A stretch of DNA of 64,000 bases from Dickeya oryzae (GTDB lineage: Bacteria; Pseudomonadota; Gammaproteobacteria; Enterobacterales; Enterobacteriaceae). This document shows positions 51,957-61,199 of this stretch, one piece after another (within the stretch, counting starts at the first letter, position 1; every line of letters begins with the position of its first letter). Below the pieces are notes generated by a model that saw only the letters and a list, made by a program, of their open reading frames with translations, searched no databases and had not been told where the DNA came from. The stretch spans positions 62,001 to 126,000 of the forward strand of contig NZ_SULL01000017.1 in assembly GCF_009372235.1 (NCBI RefSeq), read 5' to 3'. The translations under genes were made by a program, and so were the position numbers.

Positions 51957-53335
51957 GCGACTGGCCCTGGCGGAACTGGGCGGTATCGCAGCCGATGGCC
52001 CCGGCGCTGATTGACGATAGCGGGATCTGGACCTGGCAGCAGGTAGCAACACATCTGAATCAACTGGCGATCGGCTTTGTACGTCAGGGGGTAAAGCCGG
52101 GAATGGGGGTCGCACTGCGCGGTAAAAACAGCACCACAATGCTGTTTTGTTATCTGGCATTGTTGCAGTGCGGCGCACGTCTGTTGCCGTTGAATCCCCA
52201 ACTGCCGGATACGCTGCTGGATGCGTTGTTGCCGTCACTGAATATCGAGTATGGGTTGTGTACCGGCGAACACGGCTGGCCGCAAGGCATCATGCCGTTA
52301 CATGTGCCGTCCCCCCTATCATCGCCAGAGATGCCGCCGCCCTTGCCATGGGTGGCGCAACGACTGGCAACCATGACACTGACCTCTGGCTCCAGCGGCA
52401 TGCCGAAAGCCGCGGTGCATACCTGTGAAGCCCATCTGGCCAGCGCAGAAGGTGTGCTGGCGTTGATGGCGTTCAGTGCGGGTGATCGCTGGCTGCTGTC
52501 GCTGCCGCTGTTTCATGTGTCTGGACAGGGGATCGTCTGGCGCTGGCTGGCCGCCGGTGCGTCACTGGTCGTGAAACCAGACCAGCCGCTGGATGTCGCG
52601 TTGCGCGTGTGCACCCATGCCTCGCTGGTGCCTACTCAGCTCTGGCGTTTGTTATCGCAGAATCGTTCACCAATAAGCCTGCGGGCGGTATTGCTGGGCG
52701 GTTCGATGATCCCGGCAGCGCTGATGCAACAGGCCGAAGCGCGGGGGATCCGTTGCTGGTGTGGCTACGGCCTGACCGAACTGGCATCGACAGTCTGTGC
52801 CAAGCGGGCCGACGGCCATGACGGCGTTGGGTTGCCACTGGCAGGGCGTGAGATCATGCTGGAGGGGGAGGAGATCTTGCTGCGTGGCCGTTGTCTGGCG
52901 CTGGGATACTGGCGCGAAGGGCGGGTTAACCCTCTTACTGACGCGAAAGGTTGGTTTCATACCCGTGATCGCGGGCAGTGGGATGGCCGCGAGTGGCGAA
53001 TTCTGGGGCGGCTGGATAACCAGTTTTTCAGCGGTGGTGAAGGCATTCAACCTGAAGATGTGGAAGCCGTGCTGATGCAACACCCGGATGTGACCTACGC
53101 CTGCGTGGTGCCCGTGGATGACCCCGAGTTCGGTCAGCGTCCGGTGGCGGTGGTGGAGGTAGCGAACCATCTGCCGTTGTCGCAATTAGTCGCGTGGTGG
53201 CAATCCCGGCTGGCGGGGTTCCAGCGTCCGATAGCCTGTTATCTTTTACCGGACGAATTGAAGAGCGGCGGGATCAAAATCTCCCGTCAACAGGTGAAAG
53301 CCTGGGTGGAACAGCAACCGCGTAGCCCGGCATAA
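51944..53335 (+). CDS. menE: MenE, o-succinylbenzoate-CoA ligase
   Basis: ATP-dependent acyl-CoA synthetase that activates o-succinylbenzoate. The 463-residue ANL-family protein has the P-loop-like [15 protein letters not shown] near residue 146, the [11 protein letters not shown] motif, and the C-terminal hinge [14 protein letters not shown]. The catalytic lysine is in [10 protein letters not shown] near the end. It is last in the men cluster and overlaps menC by 13 bases. Confidence 0.95.
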   Translation: MAGLSDWPWRNWAVSQPMAPALIDDSGIWTWQQVATHLNQLAIGFVRQGVKPGMGVALRGKNSTTMLFCYLALLQCGARLLPLNPQLPDTLLDALLPSLNIEYGLCTGEHGWPQGIMPLHVPSPLSSPEMPPPLPWVAQRLATMTLTSGSSGMPKAAVHTCEAHLASAEGVLALMAFSAGDRWLLSLPLFHVSGQGIVWRWLAAGASLVVKPDQPLDVALRVCTHASLVPTQLWRLLSQNRSPISLRAVLLGGSMIPAALMQQAEARGIRCWCGYGLTELASTVCAKRADGHDGVGLPLAGREIMLEGEEILLRGRCLALGYWREGRVNPLTDAKGWFHTRDRGQWDGREWRILGRLDNQFFSGGEGIQPEDVEAVLMQHPDVTYACVVPVDDPEFGQRPVAVVEVANHLPLSQLVAWWQSRLAGFQRPIACYLLPDELKSGGIKISRQQVKAWVEQQPRSPA

Positions 53336-53467
53336 CCACCTGATTCTCAGCCCAGTCGTATTACGCTGCGGTTATTTACGCTTTTGGCCGCAGAATATTC
53401 GGGTAAAATGCCTGTTAACATTACAGTGCTATGCGCGTTTAACCTAATCGTATTAAGGATTATAGAC

Positions 53468-54013
53468 ATGAAAAAGTGGGGTATTGCTTTGGCGGGAGGT
53501 TTGCTGCTGGCAACAGTTTCCGCTCATGCCATCAGTCTTTCTGGGGAAGCTGGACGAAATTACACCGGTGCCAGCGCAGGTTTCGGTCTGGGCATGCCTG
53601 GTTTGTCTGGTAACGTCGGTTGGGGACATGATAATAAGAACAACAATAATGTCTATGGTGGCGGTGTGGACTATACCTTCGCGCTCAGTAATGCGTCGCT
53701 TAAGGTGGGGGCTAAGGGATTGTATTTTAACCAAAATCATTTTAAAGATGGTTATGGCGTCGCGCTGGGTGGCGGATTGCAGGTACCTGTAGCCCAGTCT
53801 GTTTCTCTGTACGGCGAAGGATATTACTCGCCGGACGCGTTCTCCAGCCACGTAGATCACTATGTGGAAGCCCGTGGTGGCGTGCGTTGGCAGCCGTTCC
53901 GCCCGTTATCGTTGGATGTCGGTTATCGCTATATCAATATGGCGTCCGGCGAGGCTGGAAAAGACAATCGCGTAGCGGATACCGCTTACGTTGGCGTGGG
54001 GCTGAATTTCTAA
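53468..54013 (+). CDS. yfaZ: YfaZ, predicted outer-membrane beta-barrel protein
   Basis: A 181-residue YfaZ-family protein of unknown function. A signal peptide ends ATVSAHA with cleavage before Ile22. The rest shows alternating hydrophobic strands rich in Gly and Tyr and ends VGVGLNF with a terminal phenylalanine, the usual outer-membrane barrel signature. AAGGAT lies upstream of ATG at 53468. It sits between menE and yfaY; E. coli has yfaZ beside yfaY near the arn and men genes. Confidence 0.9.
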   Translation: MKKWGIALAGGLLLATVSAHAISLSGEAGRNYTGASAGFGLGMPGLSGNVGWGHDNKNNNNVYGGGVDYTFALSNASLKVGAKGLYFNQNHFKDGYGVALGGGLQVPVAQSVSLYGEGYYSPDAFSSHVDHYVEARGGVRWQPFRPLSLDVGYRYINMASGEAGKDNRVADTAYVGVGLNF

Positions 54014-54055
54014 TCCCATTATCAATGTGTACCGACGGTTGATATGTAAAAACCT

Positions 54056-54086
54056 AAGGCGTGCTGAGTCACGCCTTTTGTCTTTT
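54056..54086 (+). terminator. Rho-independent terminator of yfaZ
   Basis: A perfect 8-bp stem AAGGCGTG/CACGCCTT (54056-54063 with 54070-54077), six-base loop, and T-rich TTGTCTTTTT tail. Confidence 0.88.
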
Positions 54087-54229
54087 TATCCGGTGACACT
54101 TTTTATCCAGTGACACGGTTTGCCCGCTAACGCGTTTATCAGGCAAAACGCACCATTGTGTTTCGTACCATTGTGTTTATAGCGACGAATTTCTAAAGTG
54201 GTGTGAAACCATCATAAGGAGTGCCGTGG

Positions 54230-55426
54230 ATGCTTAGGGTTGAGATGTTATGTACCGGCGATGAAGTCCTGCACGGGCAGATTGTGGATACCAACGCCGC
54301 CTGGCTGGCGGATTACCTGTTTTCACAGGGGGTGCCAATGACCAGTCGTATGACGGTGGGTGATAAGCTCGAAGAACTGGTCGCCGCGTTAACCGAGCGC
54401 AGCCAGATAGCCGACGTACTGATTGTGAATGGTGGGTTGGGCCCGACCAGTGATGACCTCAGTGCGCTGGCCGCCGCGACTGCCGCCGGAGAAACGCTGG
54501 TTGAGCATCCTGAATGGCTCGTCCGGATGGCGGCCTTTTTCACCGAGCGTGGCCGTGCTATGGCTGATAGCAACCGCAAACAGGCCCAACTGCCTGCCAG
54601 TGCGGAACTGGTGGATAACCCGGTCGGTACCGCTTGTGGGTTTGCCATGCAACTGAACCGGTGCCTGATGTTTTTCACCCCTGGGGTACCTTCTGAATTT
54701 AAAGTGATGGTGGAGCAGCAGATTCTGCCGCGTCTTCGCCAGCGTTTTACGGTGGCAGAACCGCCACTGTGCCTGCGGCTGACCACATTTGGGCGCTCCG
54801 AAAGCGACCTGGCCAGCCAGCTTGACAGCTTGCCGTTACCGCCGGATGTCGTGCTGGGGTATCGCTCCTCAATGCCGATAATCGAGCTGAAACTCACCGG
54901 CCCCGCAGCCCGGCGTCAGGAGATGGAAACCGTGTGGCAAACGGTGCGTGATGTCGCGGGCGAAAATATGATTTTCGAGGGCACGGAGGGGTTACCTGCG
55001 CAATTGGCCCGATGCCTTCGCGAGCGTGGGCTGCGTCTGGCGGTGGCGGAAGACTTCACCGCTGGTCTGCTCAACTGGCAGCTGCGCGAGGCGGAAGTCC
55101 CGCTATCCGGCGGTGAGTTACGGTTGGAGAAGAGCGCATTAACGCTGGATGTAGCTGCCGGAGAGACGCTAACGCTGGCAGCGCGTCATCAGGCGCAATT
55201 AGCGTTATACGTGGGGCGTTCTGAGGAGGATGGGGTGCTGACGCTGGCGTTGCATACCCCTGACGCGACATTTGCCCAGACCATTCAGGTGAATGCACGA
55301 CGCTATAGCCGCAAAACCCATCAGGATGTGGTGGCGATGCTGGCGATGAATATGCTGCGCCGCTGGCTTAACGGTTGGCCGGTGTATGGTGGTCATGGTT
55401 GGATAAGCGTGCTGGCGACGCGCTAA
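54230..55426 (+). CDS. yfaY: YfaY, CinA-like protein
   Basis: A 398-residue CinA-family protein similar to E. coli YfaY (400 aa). The N-terminal molybdopterin-binding-like (MoCF) domain includes STGDEVLHGQIVDTN-like start and LIVNGGLGPTSDDLSAL. The C-terminal deamidase-like domain is divergent, so NMN deamidase activity is doubtful; it corresponds to the weakly active E. coli paralogue. ATG at 54230 follows AAGGAG by eight bases; an in-frame GTG at 54221 is less likely. Confidence 0.92.
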   Translation: MLRVEMLCTGDEVLHGQIVDTNAAWLADYLFSQGVPMTSRMTVGDKLEELVAALTERSQIADVLIVNGGLGPTSDDLSALAAATAAGETLVEHPEWLVRMAAFFTERGRAMADSNRKQAQLPASAELVDNPVGTACGFAMQLNRCLMFFTPGVPSEFKVMVEQQILPRLRQRFTVAEPPLCLRLTTFGRSESDLASQLDSLPLPPDVVLGYRSSMPIIELKLTGPAARRQEMETVWQTVRDVAGENMIFEGTEGLPAQLARCLRERGLRLAVAEDFTAGLLNWQLREAEVPLSGGELRLEKSALTLDVAAGETLTLAARHQAQLALYVGRSEEDGVLTLALHTPDATFAQTIQVNARRYSRKTHQDVVAMLAMNMLRRWLNGWPVYGGHGWISVLATR

Positions 55427-55450
55427 TCTGCCACCAGGTAAAGCGAAGAC

Positions 55451-55466
55451 GGGGGCCGTGGCCCCC
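55451..55466. terminator. GC-rich hairpin between convergent yfaY and cnoX
   Basis: GGGGGCC-GT-GGCCCCC, a 7-bp stem with a two-base loop, follows the yfaY stop. No T-run is present on the plus strand (ATCGTTAG). Confidence 0.4.
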
Positions 55467-55494
55467 ATCGTTAGCGTCAGGAATTCGCGAAGGA

Positions 55495-55554
55495 TCAGTA
55501 CAACAAGGATCAGTACAACAACGATCAGTACAACAACGATCAGTACAACAACGA
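55495..55554 (-). repeat. Four 15-bp tandem repeats that duplicate the end of cnoX including its stop codon
   Basis: Unit TCAGTACAACAACGA (plus strand) occurs at 55495-55509 (one base different), 55510-55524, 55525-55539 and 55540-55554. On the coding strand each unit reads Ser-Leu-Leu-Tyr-stop in the same frame. The last copy (55540-55554) is the native C-terminus of CnoX; the other three lie beyond the stop. Confidence 0.93.
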
Positions 55555-56400
55555 ATACAACTGACGGCGGTATCGGGCAGCCAGCGCATCGCCAGTGCCC
55601 AGTGCTGCCATGATATCCATCAGTGTCTTGCGGGCGCTGCCATCAGCCGCCGCCAGATCTTTTTTCAGCAAGCCCATCAGTAGTTCCAGCGCTTCTTCGT
55701 TACGCCCGACCTGATGCAGTTGCAGACTCAGCTGTACCGCCAGTTCCTGATTATCCGGCGACGCGGCCAGTTGCTGTTGGAGTTGCTGAATCTCTGGTGT
55801 ATCCGCCGCTTGTTTCATCAATTCGATTTGCGCGATCAGCCCATGATAACGGGTGTCCTGATCCTGCAATGGAATGGTATCCAGTACCGCTTGCGCATCT
55901 TCGGAACGATTGAGTTGGAGCTGTACTTCCGCCAGCAACAGTGCAATGTCGCTGCGCTTGGTGTCCAACTGCCAGGCGTCTTTCAACAGGACCACCGCTT
56001 CTTTTAACTGGTTTTCCTGAATCAACTGCTGCGCCTGCGCCAGTTTGAGGTCTTCGGCTTTCGGCAAGACACGTTGCAGCAAGTCACGGATGACGTCTTC
56101 CGGCTGCGGCCCTTGAAAACCGTCTACGGGCTGACCGTCCTTGAACAGATACACCGTTGGAATAGCGCGCAGACCGAACTGCGCCGCCACACGTTGCTCA
56201 GCATCGCAGTCTACTTTTGCCAGAATGAACTGACCGGCATACTCCGCCGCCAGTTTGTCCAGCACAGGGCCCAGTTGCTGGCAGTGAGTACTGCGATCAG
56301 ACCAGAAGTAAAACAGCACCGGGGCGCTCATGGATTGTTCCAGCACCTGATGCAAATTGGTCTCGTTGATATCAATCACGTTGGCGTGTTGTTCAAACAT
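55540..56400 (-). CDS. cnoX: CnoX (YbbN), thioredoxin-fold chaperedoxin
   Basis: Holdase and redox-protective protein that works with DnaK and GroEL under oxidative stress. The 286-residue protein has an N-terminal thioredoxin-like domain with the non-canonical motif SxxC, here STHC in [13 protein letters not shown], in place of CxxC, followed by TPR-like helices. It ends RRQLYSLLY, as E. coli ends RRQLYALLY. Directly behind the stop are three extra copies of its last codons. ybbO lies upstream on the same strand. Confidence 0.95.
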   Translation of the reverse strand: MFEQHANVIDINETNLHQVLEQSMSAPVLFYFWSDRSTHCQQLGPVLDKLAAEYAGQFILAKVDCDAEQRVAAQFGLRAIPTVYLFKDGQPVDGFQGPQPEDVIRDLLQRVLPKAEDLKLAQAQQLIQENQLKEAVVLLKDAWQLDTKRSDIALLLAEVQLQLNRSEDAQAVLDTIPLQDQDTRYHGLIAQIELMKQAADTPEIQQLQQQLAASPDNQELAVQLSLQLHQVGRNEEALELLMGLLKKDLAAADGSARKTLMDIMAALGTGDALAARYRRQLYSLLY

Positions 56401-56461
56401 GTCATTCTCTCTCAGCCTTTTTAGCCATTATGGGGTCGATGTCCGACACTTCAACCCCGAA

Positions 56462-57238
56462 TCAGGATTTTGTCCGCAGCAGATGATCAAGCACGCAGCC
56501 CGGTAGTAAGCGGCGTAGTACAGTAATGCCGTGGGCCAGCAACGTGACCGGGTAGCGTTGTTTTGGGCGCGGACTTTCCAGCGCGTGAATCAACTTCGGC
56601 AGCACGGCTTGCGGCGGCAGCGTGAAACGGCTGGCGATACCGGGGTTGGTGACCGGTTTATCCTGTTGTGTCTGCGCCACATTATCGGTGAATCGGGTAC
56701 TGATGGGGCCGGGTTCGATCAACGATACATGTATACCACTGCCGTGTAGTTCCATACGCAATGCGTCGGACCAGGCTTCCAGCGCATATTTACTGGCCGC
56801 GTAAGCGCCTCGCCCAGGGGTGGAGATGAGTCCCATGACCGAACTGGTCTGGATAATTCGTCCTTCGCCGTGCGGCAACATGGCGGGCAGCAACAGTTGG
56901 GTTAACTGGTGGGTACCAAACAGATTACTGGAAAACTGCTGTTCCAGTTGCTGACGGGAGATGGTGTTAAGCGGTCCGTACAGTCCGTAACCGGCGTTGT
57001 TGAACAAGCCGTAGAGCTGGTTGCCTGTCAGGGCAATCACGATATCCGCCGCCTGCCTGACGCTGGCACTGTTGTCGAGATCCAGGTCGATCCCCTCAAA
57101 GCCCAGAGAGTTCATACGCGCCACATCCTGATGACGGCGGCAGGCCGCCAGCACACGATAGCCGCGTTGTTGCAAACATTGAGCGGCAATCAGGCCAATG
57201 CCGCTGGAGCAACCGGTAATCAAAACCGCTTTTTGCAT
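56462..57238 (-). CDS. ybbO: YbbO, short-chain dehydrogenase/reductase
   Basis: A 258-residue SDR-family oxidoreductase. The NAD(P)-binding TGCSSGIG is at about 8-15, NNAGYGLYGP near 82-91, and the catalytic YxxxK is in YAASKYALE near 146. E. coli YbbO reduces aldehydes and is described as NADP-dependent. Gene order cnoX-ybbO-tesA is the same as in E. coli. Confidence 0.93.
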   Translation of the reverse strand: MQKAVLITGCSSGIGLIAAQCLQQRGYRVLAACRRHQDVARMNSLGFEGIDLDLDNSASVRQAADIVIALTGNQLYGLFNNAGYGLYGPLNTISRQQLEQQFSSNLFGTHQLTQLLLPAMLPHGEGRIIQTSSVMGLISTPGRGAYAASKYALEAWSDALRMELHGSGIHVSLIEPGPISTRFTDNVAQTQQDKPVTNPGIASRFTLPPQAVLPKLIHALESPRPKQRYPVTLLAHGITVLRRLLPGCVLDHLLRTKS

Positions 57239-57302
57239 AACTTTACCTAACGAAAACGCTTAAATATCAAGAGTCGTGGTTAACTGTTAGTCTGTAATCG
57301 AC

Positions 57303-57944
57303 TCAGTGTTGGTGAATAATGGGGTCAAGCTGTGTTGCCATCCATTGCGCGATAAACGGCTGGGCGTCACGGTTGGGATGGATGCCATCATCCTGCATCC
57401 ATTCTGGCTTGAGATAAACCTGTTCCATGAAAAACGGCAGCAGAGGAACACCCAGCGTTGTAGCAAGCCGCGGATAAACCGCGCTGAATGATTCCGTATA
57501 GCGCCGTCCATAGTTGGCTGGCAAGCGGATTTGCATCAGCAACGGTCGGGCGTTGGCCGCTTTGACTTGTGTAATGATGCTAGTGAGTTCCCGCTCCAGG
57601 TTTTGGGGGGGGAACCCACGCAGGCCGTCATTGCCGCCAAGCTCAATCAATACCCAGCGCGGCTGATGTTGTTGTAGCAACACCGGCAGGCGCGCCAGCC
57701 CCTGTGCGGCGGTGTCGCCGCTGATGCTGGCGTTTACCACCCGGACCGTGACGGCTGGGGAGCGCGACTGCCAGGTCGCATCCAGTAATGCAGGCCAGGC
57801 CTGGTTCGCCGCCATACGATAGCCTGCGCTCAGGCTGTCGCCCAGCACCAATAGCGTATCTGTCGCGAAGGCGCGCAGACTGAACAGGCCCCAGAATAGA
57901 AGGATAACGACATGCCTGCAGAAAACATTCTTGAAGTTCATCAT
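57303..57944 (-). CDS. tesA: TesA, periplasmic acyl-CoA thioesterase I / lysophospholipase L1
   Basis: GDSL-family serine esterase secreted to the periplasm. From [13 protein letters not shown] the protein has 213 residues with a signal peptide ending SLRAFA. The catalytic serine is in LVLGDSLSAGYRM, Asn in ELGGNDGLRG, and Asp/His in DGIHPNRDAQP. An upstream in-frame codon at 57974 would lengthen the n-region by ten residues. Its 5' end overlaps the divergent ybbA by 33 bases. Confidence 0.95.
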   Translation of the reverse strand: MMNFKNVFCRHVVILLFWGLFSLRAFATDTLLVLGDSLSAGYRMAANQAWPALLDATWQSRSPAVTVRVVNASISGDTAAQGLARLPVLLQQHQPRWVLIELGGNDGLRGFPPQNLERELTSIITQVKAANARPLLMQIRLPANYGRRYTESFSAVYPRLATTLGVPLLPFFMEQVYLKPEWMQDDGIHPNRDAQPFIAQWMATQLDPIIHQH

Positions 57945-58598
57945 CTTAGTAAGCACGTTGGTCAGGGGGAACATCAGCTCTCCATCCTCACCGGAGTTGA
58001 GCTGGTTGTCAAACCTGCTCAGACCATTGCGCTGGTGGGTGAGTCCGGTTCGGGGAAATCGACCCTGTTGGGGATTCTGGCCGGACTGGATGACGGCAGC
58101 AGTGGGCAGGTGTCGCTGCTTGGTCAGCGGCTCGATAGCCTGGATGAAGAAGGCCGTGCTGCACTGCGGGCGCAGAATGTGGGGTTTGTGTTTCAGTCTT
58201 TTATGCTGGTGCCTACCCTGACCGCGCTCGAGAACGTGCAGCTACCGGCGTTGCTGCGTGGCGAAAGCGATCGCCACAGTCGTCAGCAGGCAGAGCAGCT
58301 TTTACAGCAGATTGGGTTGGGAGCGCGATTACACCACCTGCCCGCGCAGCTTTCTGGCGGCGAGCAACAGCGCGTTGCGCTGGCTCGTGCGTTCAGTGGC
58401 CGCCCTCGGTTGTTGTTTGCCGATGAACCGACCGGTAACCTAGACCGTCAAACGGGCGATCGTATCGCTAATCTGCTGTTTTCCCTTAATCGCGACTTTG
58501 CCACCACGCTGATTTTAGTGACGCATGACGAACAGCTGGCAGCGCGTTGCGAGCGTTGTCTGCGGTTGCGCGACGGAAAATTGTGGGAGGATGCATGA
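57912..58598 (+). CDS. ybbA: YbbA, ABC transporter ATPase
   Basis: ATP-binding subunit of the YbbAP transporter, of the LolD/MacB type. The protein has 228 residues. Walker [11 protein letters not shown], signature [12 protein letters not shown] and Walker [10 protein letters not shown] are intact. It starts inside tesA on the other strand and its stop overlaps the ybbP start (ATGA). The conserved link with tesA fits E. coli work connecting YbbAP with TesA in removal of hydrophobic esters from the membrane. Confidence 0.95.
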   Translation: MPAENILEVHHLSKHVGQGEHQLSILTGVELVVKPAQTIALVGESGSGKSTLLGILAGLDDGSSGQVSLLGQRLDSLDEEGRAALRAQNVGFVFQSFMLVPTLTALENVQLPALLRGESDRHSRQQAEQLLQQIGLGARLHHLPAQLSGGEQQRVALARAFSGRPRLLFADEPTGNLDRQTGDRIANLLFSLNRDFATTLILVTHDEQLAARCERCLRLRDGKLWEDA

Positions 58599-61027
58599 TC
58601 TGGCGTTGGTTTTGGCGAGAGTGGCGATCGCCGTCGTTGCTGATTGTCTGGCTGGCGTTAACGCTGTCGGTGGCTTGCGTGCTGGCGTTGGGGGCTATCA
58701 GTGATCGGATGGAAAAAGGGCTTAGCCTGCAAAGTCGGGATTTTCTGGCCGGCGATCGCGTGCTGCGGGCATCCCGCCCGGTAGATGAACAGTGGTTACA
58801 GCAGGCACAGCAATTAGGGCTGGCGCAGAGTCGGCAAGTATCGTTCATGACCATGACCTACGCGGGGGATAACGCGCAACTGGCACAGGTCAACGCCACC
58901 GATACGCAGTATCCGTTGTATGGTGAGCTGAAGACACAGCCTGCCGGGCTGCGGGCGTCGCCGGGCACGGTGCTGGTCGCTCCTCGTCTGCTGGCGTTAC
59001 TGGGAATAAAGGTGGGCGATAAGTTGGATGTCGGCGATACCACCTTGACCGTCGCCGGGGAATTGCTGCAAGAGCCGGACGCGGGGTTTAATCCGTTCGA
59101 GACCGCGCCACGGGTGTTAATGAATCTGGCGGATGTGGACAAAACCGGCGCTATTCAGCCCGGTGGACGCATTACCTGGCGCTATATGTTTGCCGGGACA
59201 CCCTCACAACTCACCCGCTTTAGCGACGTTATCACGCCACAGTTGAAGCCGGATCAACGCTGGTATGGTATGGCGGATTCGCAGGGAGCCGTGGGCAAAT
59301 CGTTGCAACGCTCCCAGCAGTTCCTGCTGTTGTCGGCACTGCTGACGTTACTGCTTTCGGTCGCGGCGGTCGCGGTGGCGATGGGGCATTATTGCCGCAG
59401 CCGTTACGACCTGGTGGCGGTACTGAAAACGCTGGGGGCTGGGCGTCAGGCATTGCGTCGGCTGATTATCGGACAGTGGGTATCGGTACTGATGCTATCG
59501 GCATTGTGCGGCAGCCTGCTGGGAATGGGCTTTGAAGCGTTGCTGATACGGGTACTTGCACCGGTGTTGCCGGGCGAATTACCCGCTGCCGGGCTATGGC
59601 CGTGGGGCTGGGCGCTGGGAACGCTGGTGCTGATCTCCTTGCTGGTGGGGATTCGCCCTTACCGGCAGTTGCTGGCGACCCTGCCGCTGCGGGTATTACG
59701 TCAGGATGTGGTCGCGAATGTGTGGCCGTTGCGCTATTACCTGCCCGCCGTGGCAGTGGTGGTTATTGGTTTACTGGTGGTGTTGTCTGGTGGCGGCGCG
59801 TTGTTATGGTCGCTGTTGGGCGGGATGCTGGCATTATCGCTGCTGCTGGGGGGGATTGGCTGGGGCAGCTTGCTCGTGTTGCGTCGCCTGACGCTGAAAA
59901 GGCTGTCATTGCGTCTGGCAATTAACCGCTTGTTACGTCAACCGTGGGTCACGCTGGGGCAACTGGCGGCGTTTTCACTCTCTTTTATGCTGCTGTCGCT
60001 TTTGCTGCTGTTGCGTGGTGATTTGCTGGAGCGCTGGCAACAGCAGTTACCCCCCGGTAGCCCTAACTACTTTGTGTTGAATATCAATGCGGAACAGGTG
60101 CCGCAGGTCAGGGATTTTCTGGCGCAGCATCAGGTAAAACCGCAAACGTTCTACCCGATCATTCGCGCCCGCCTGACGGAAATCAATGGGCTGAGGGCGA
60201 CTGATCTGGTGCACGAGGATGATCCCGGTGGGGAAACCGTCAACCGCGAATTGAACCTGACCTGGCTGGCGCAGTTGCCGGGGCATAATCCGCTGGTGGC
60301 AGGGCAGTGGCCGCCTAAAGCGGGCGAAGTGTCGATAGAACAAGGTGTGGCGCAACGTCTGGGGGTGAAGATTGGCGATACGCTGACGTTTACCGGCGAT
60401 ACTCAGCCGTTTCAGGCCACCATCAGCAGCCTGCGGCAGGTGGATTGGGAAAGCCTGCGGCCGAACTTTTTCTTTATCTTCCCGCCAGGATCGCTGGATA
60501 GCCAGCCGCAGTCATGGTTGACCAGCTTCCGTTATGACGGCGGCGATACGTTGATCACCCAGTTGAATCGACAGTTTCCTACGCTGACGGTGTTGGATGT
60601 CGGGGCGATTCTACAGCAGCTTGGTGCTGTGTTGCAGCAGGTCGGGCTGGCGCTGGAAGTGATGGTGGTGCTGGTGCTGTTCTGTGGTGCGCTGTTATTG
60701 CTGGCACAGATTCAGGTGGGGATGCGCCAGCGGCGTCAGGAGTTGATTGTCTATCGCACGCTGGGAGCCGGGCAGCGTTTATTACGCGCCACCTTGTGGT
60801 GGGAGTTCGCGGTGCTGGGGTTATCGGCCGGTGTGGCGGCAGCATTGGGGGCGGAAGCGGCATTGTGGTTGTTGCAACGTAAGGTGTTTGATTTCCCGTG
60901 GCAGCCGAACCTGTGGTTGTGGGGCGGGTTGCCGGTTGTGGCGGCGTTGCTGCTGTCGCTGTACGGCAGTTGGCTGGGGCTACGTCTGTTACGCGGTAAG
61001 GCGTTGTTCCGTCGTTATCACGCCTGA
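58595..61027 (+). CDS. ybbP: YbbP, FtsX-like ABC transporter permease
   Basis: Permease of the YbbAP system, 810 residues from ATG at 58595 (E. coli 804). An N-terminal membrane helix is at about 18-38. Two FtsX-type membrane modules lie at about 250-460 and 680-800, separated by large periplasmic domains, giving about ten helices. Translation is coupled to ybbA. The substrate is not fixed by sequence; MacB-like topology suggests mechanotransmission rather than simple transport. Confidence 0.94.
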   Translation: MIWRWFWREWRSPSLLIVWLALTLSVACVLALGAISDRMEKGLSLQSRDFLAGDRVLRASRPVDEQWLQQAQQLGLAQSRQVSFMTMTYAGDNAQLAQVNATDTQYPLYGELKTQPAGLRASPGTVLVAPRLLALLGIKVGDKLDVGDTTLTVAGELLQEPDAGFNPFETAPRVLMNLADVDKTGAIQPGGRITWRYMFAGTPSQLTRFSDVITPQLKPDQRWYGMADSQGAVGKSLQRSQQFLLLSALLTLLLSVAAVAVAMGHYCRSRYDLVAVLKTLGAGRQALRRLIIGQWVSVLMLSALCGSLLGMGFEALLIRVLAPVLPGELPAAGLWPWGWALGTLVLISLLVGIRPYRQLLATLPLRVLRQDVVANVWPLRYYLPAVAVVVIGLLVVLSGGGALLWSLLGGMLALSLLLGGIGWGSLLVLRRLTLKRLSLRLAINRLLRQPWVTLGQLAAFSLSFMLLSLLLLLRGDLLERWQQQLPPGSPNYFVLNINAEQVPQVRDFLAQHQVKPQTFYPIIRARLTEINGLRATDLVHEDDPGGETVNRELNLTWLAQLPGHNPLVAGQWPPKAGEVSIEQGVAQRLGVKIGDTLTFTGDTQPFQATISSLRQVDWESLRPNFFFIFPPGSLDSQPQSWLTSFRYDGGDTLITQLNRQFPTLTVLDVGAILQQLGAVLQQVGLALEVMVVLVLFCGALLLLAQIQVGMRQRRQELIVYRTLGAGQRLLRATLWWEFAVLGLSAGVAAALGAEAALWLLQRKVFDFPWQPNLWLWGGLPVVAALLLSLYGSWLGLRLLRGKALFRRYHA

Positions 61028-61112
61028 GGTTAAAGACAGCATCCTAATGGTGAGTATTGATACGACGTTAACAGCTGTTGGAATAAGGGCAAGTGCCTGG
61101 CGATGACCGTGT

Positions 61113-61161
61113 GTGAAAAGTGAAAAGTGAAAAGTGAAAAGTGAAAAGTGAAGAGTGAAGA
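61113..61161 (+). repeat. Seven-copy heptanucleotide tandem repeat
   Basis: Seven head-to-tail 7-bp units: five GTGAAAA (61113-61147) then two GTGAAGA (61148-61161). They lie between the convergent ybbP and receptor genes, outside coding sequence. Confidence 0.95.
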
Positions 61162-61188
61162 TGCGCGGTCTGTGTTTAAGGCCGCGCA
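61162..61188. terminator. Hairpin at the 3' end of the siderophore receptor gene
   Basis: A perfect 7-bp stem TGCGCGG/CCGCGCA (61162-61168 with 61182-61188) with a 13-base loop lies 12 bases after the receptor stop on the minus strand. The downstream strand is pyrimidine-rich because of the GTGAAAA repeats, but has no T-run longer than four. Confidence 0.5.
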
Positions 61189-61199
61189 GTGCGGATAAG

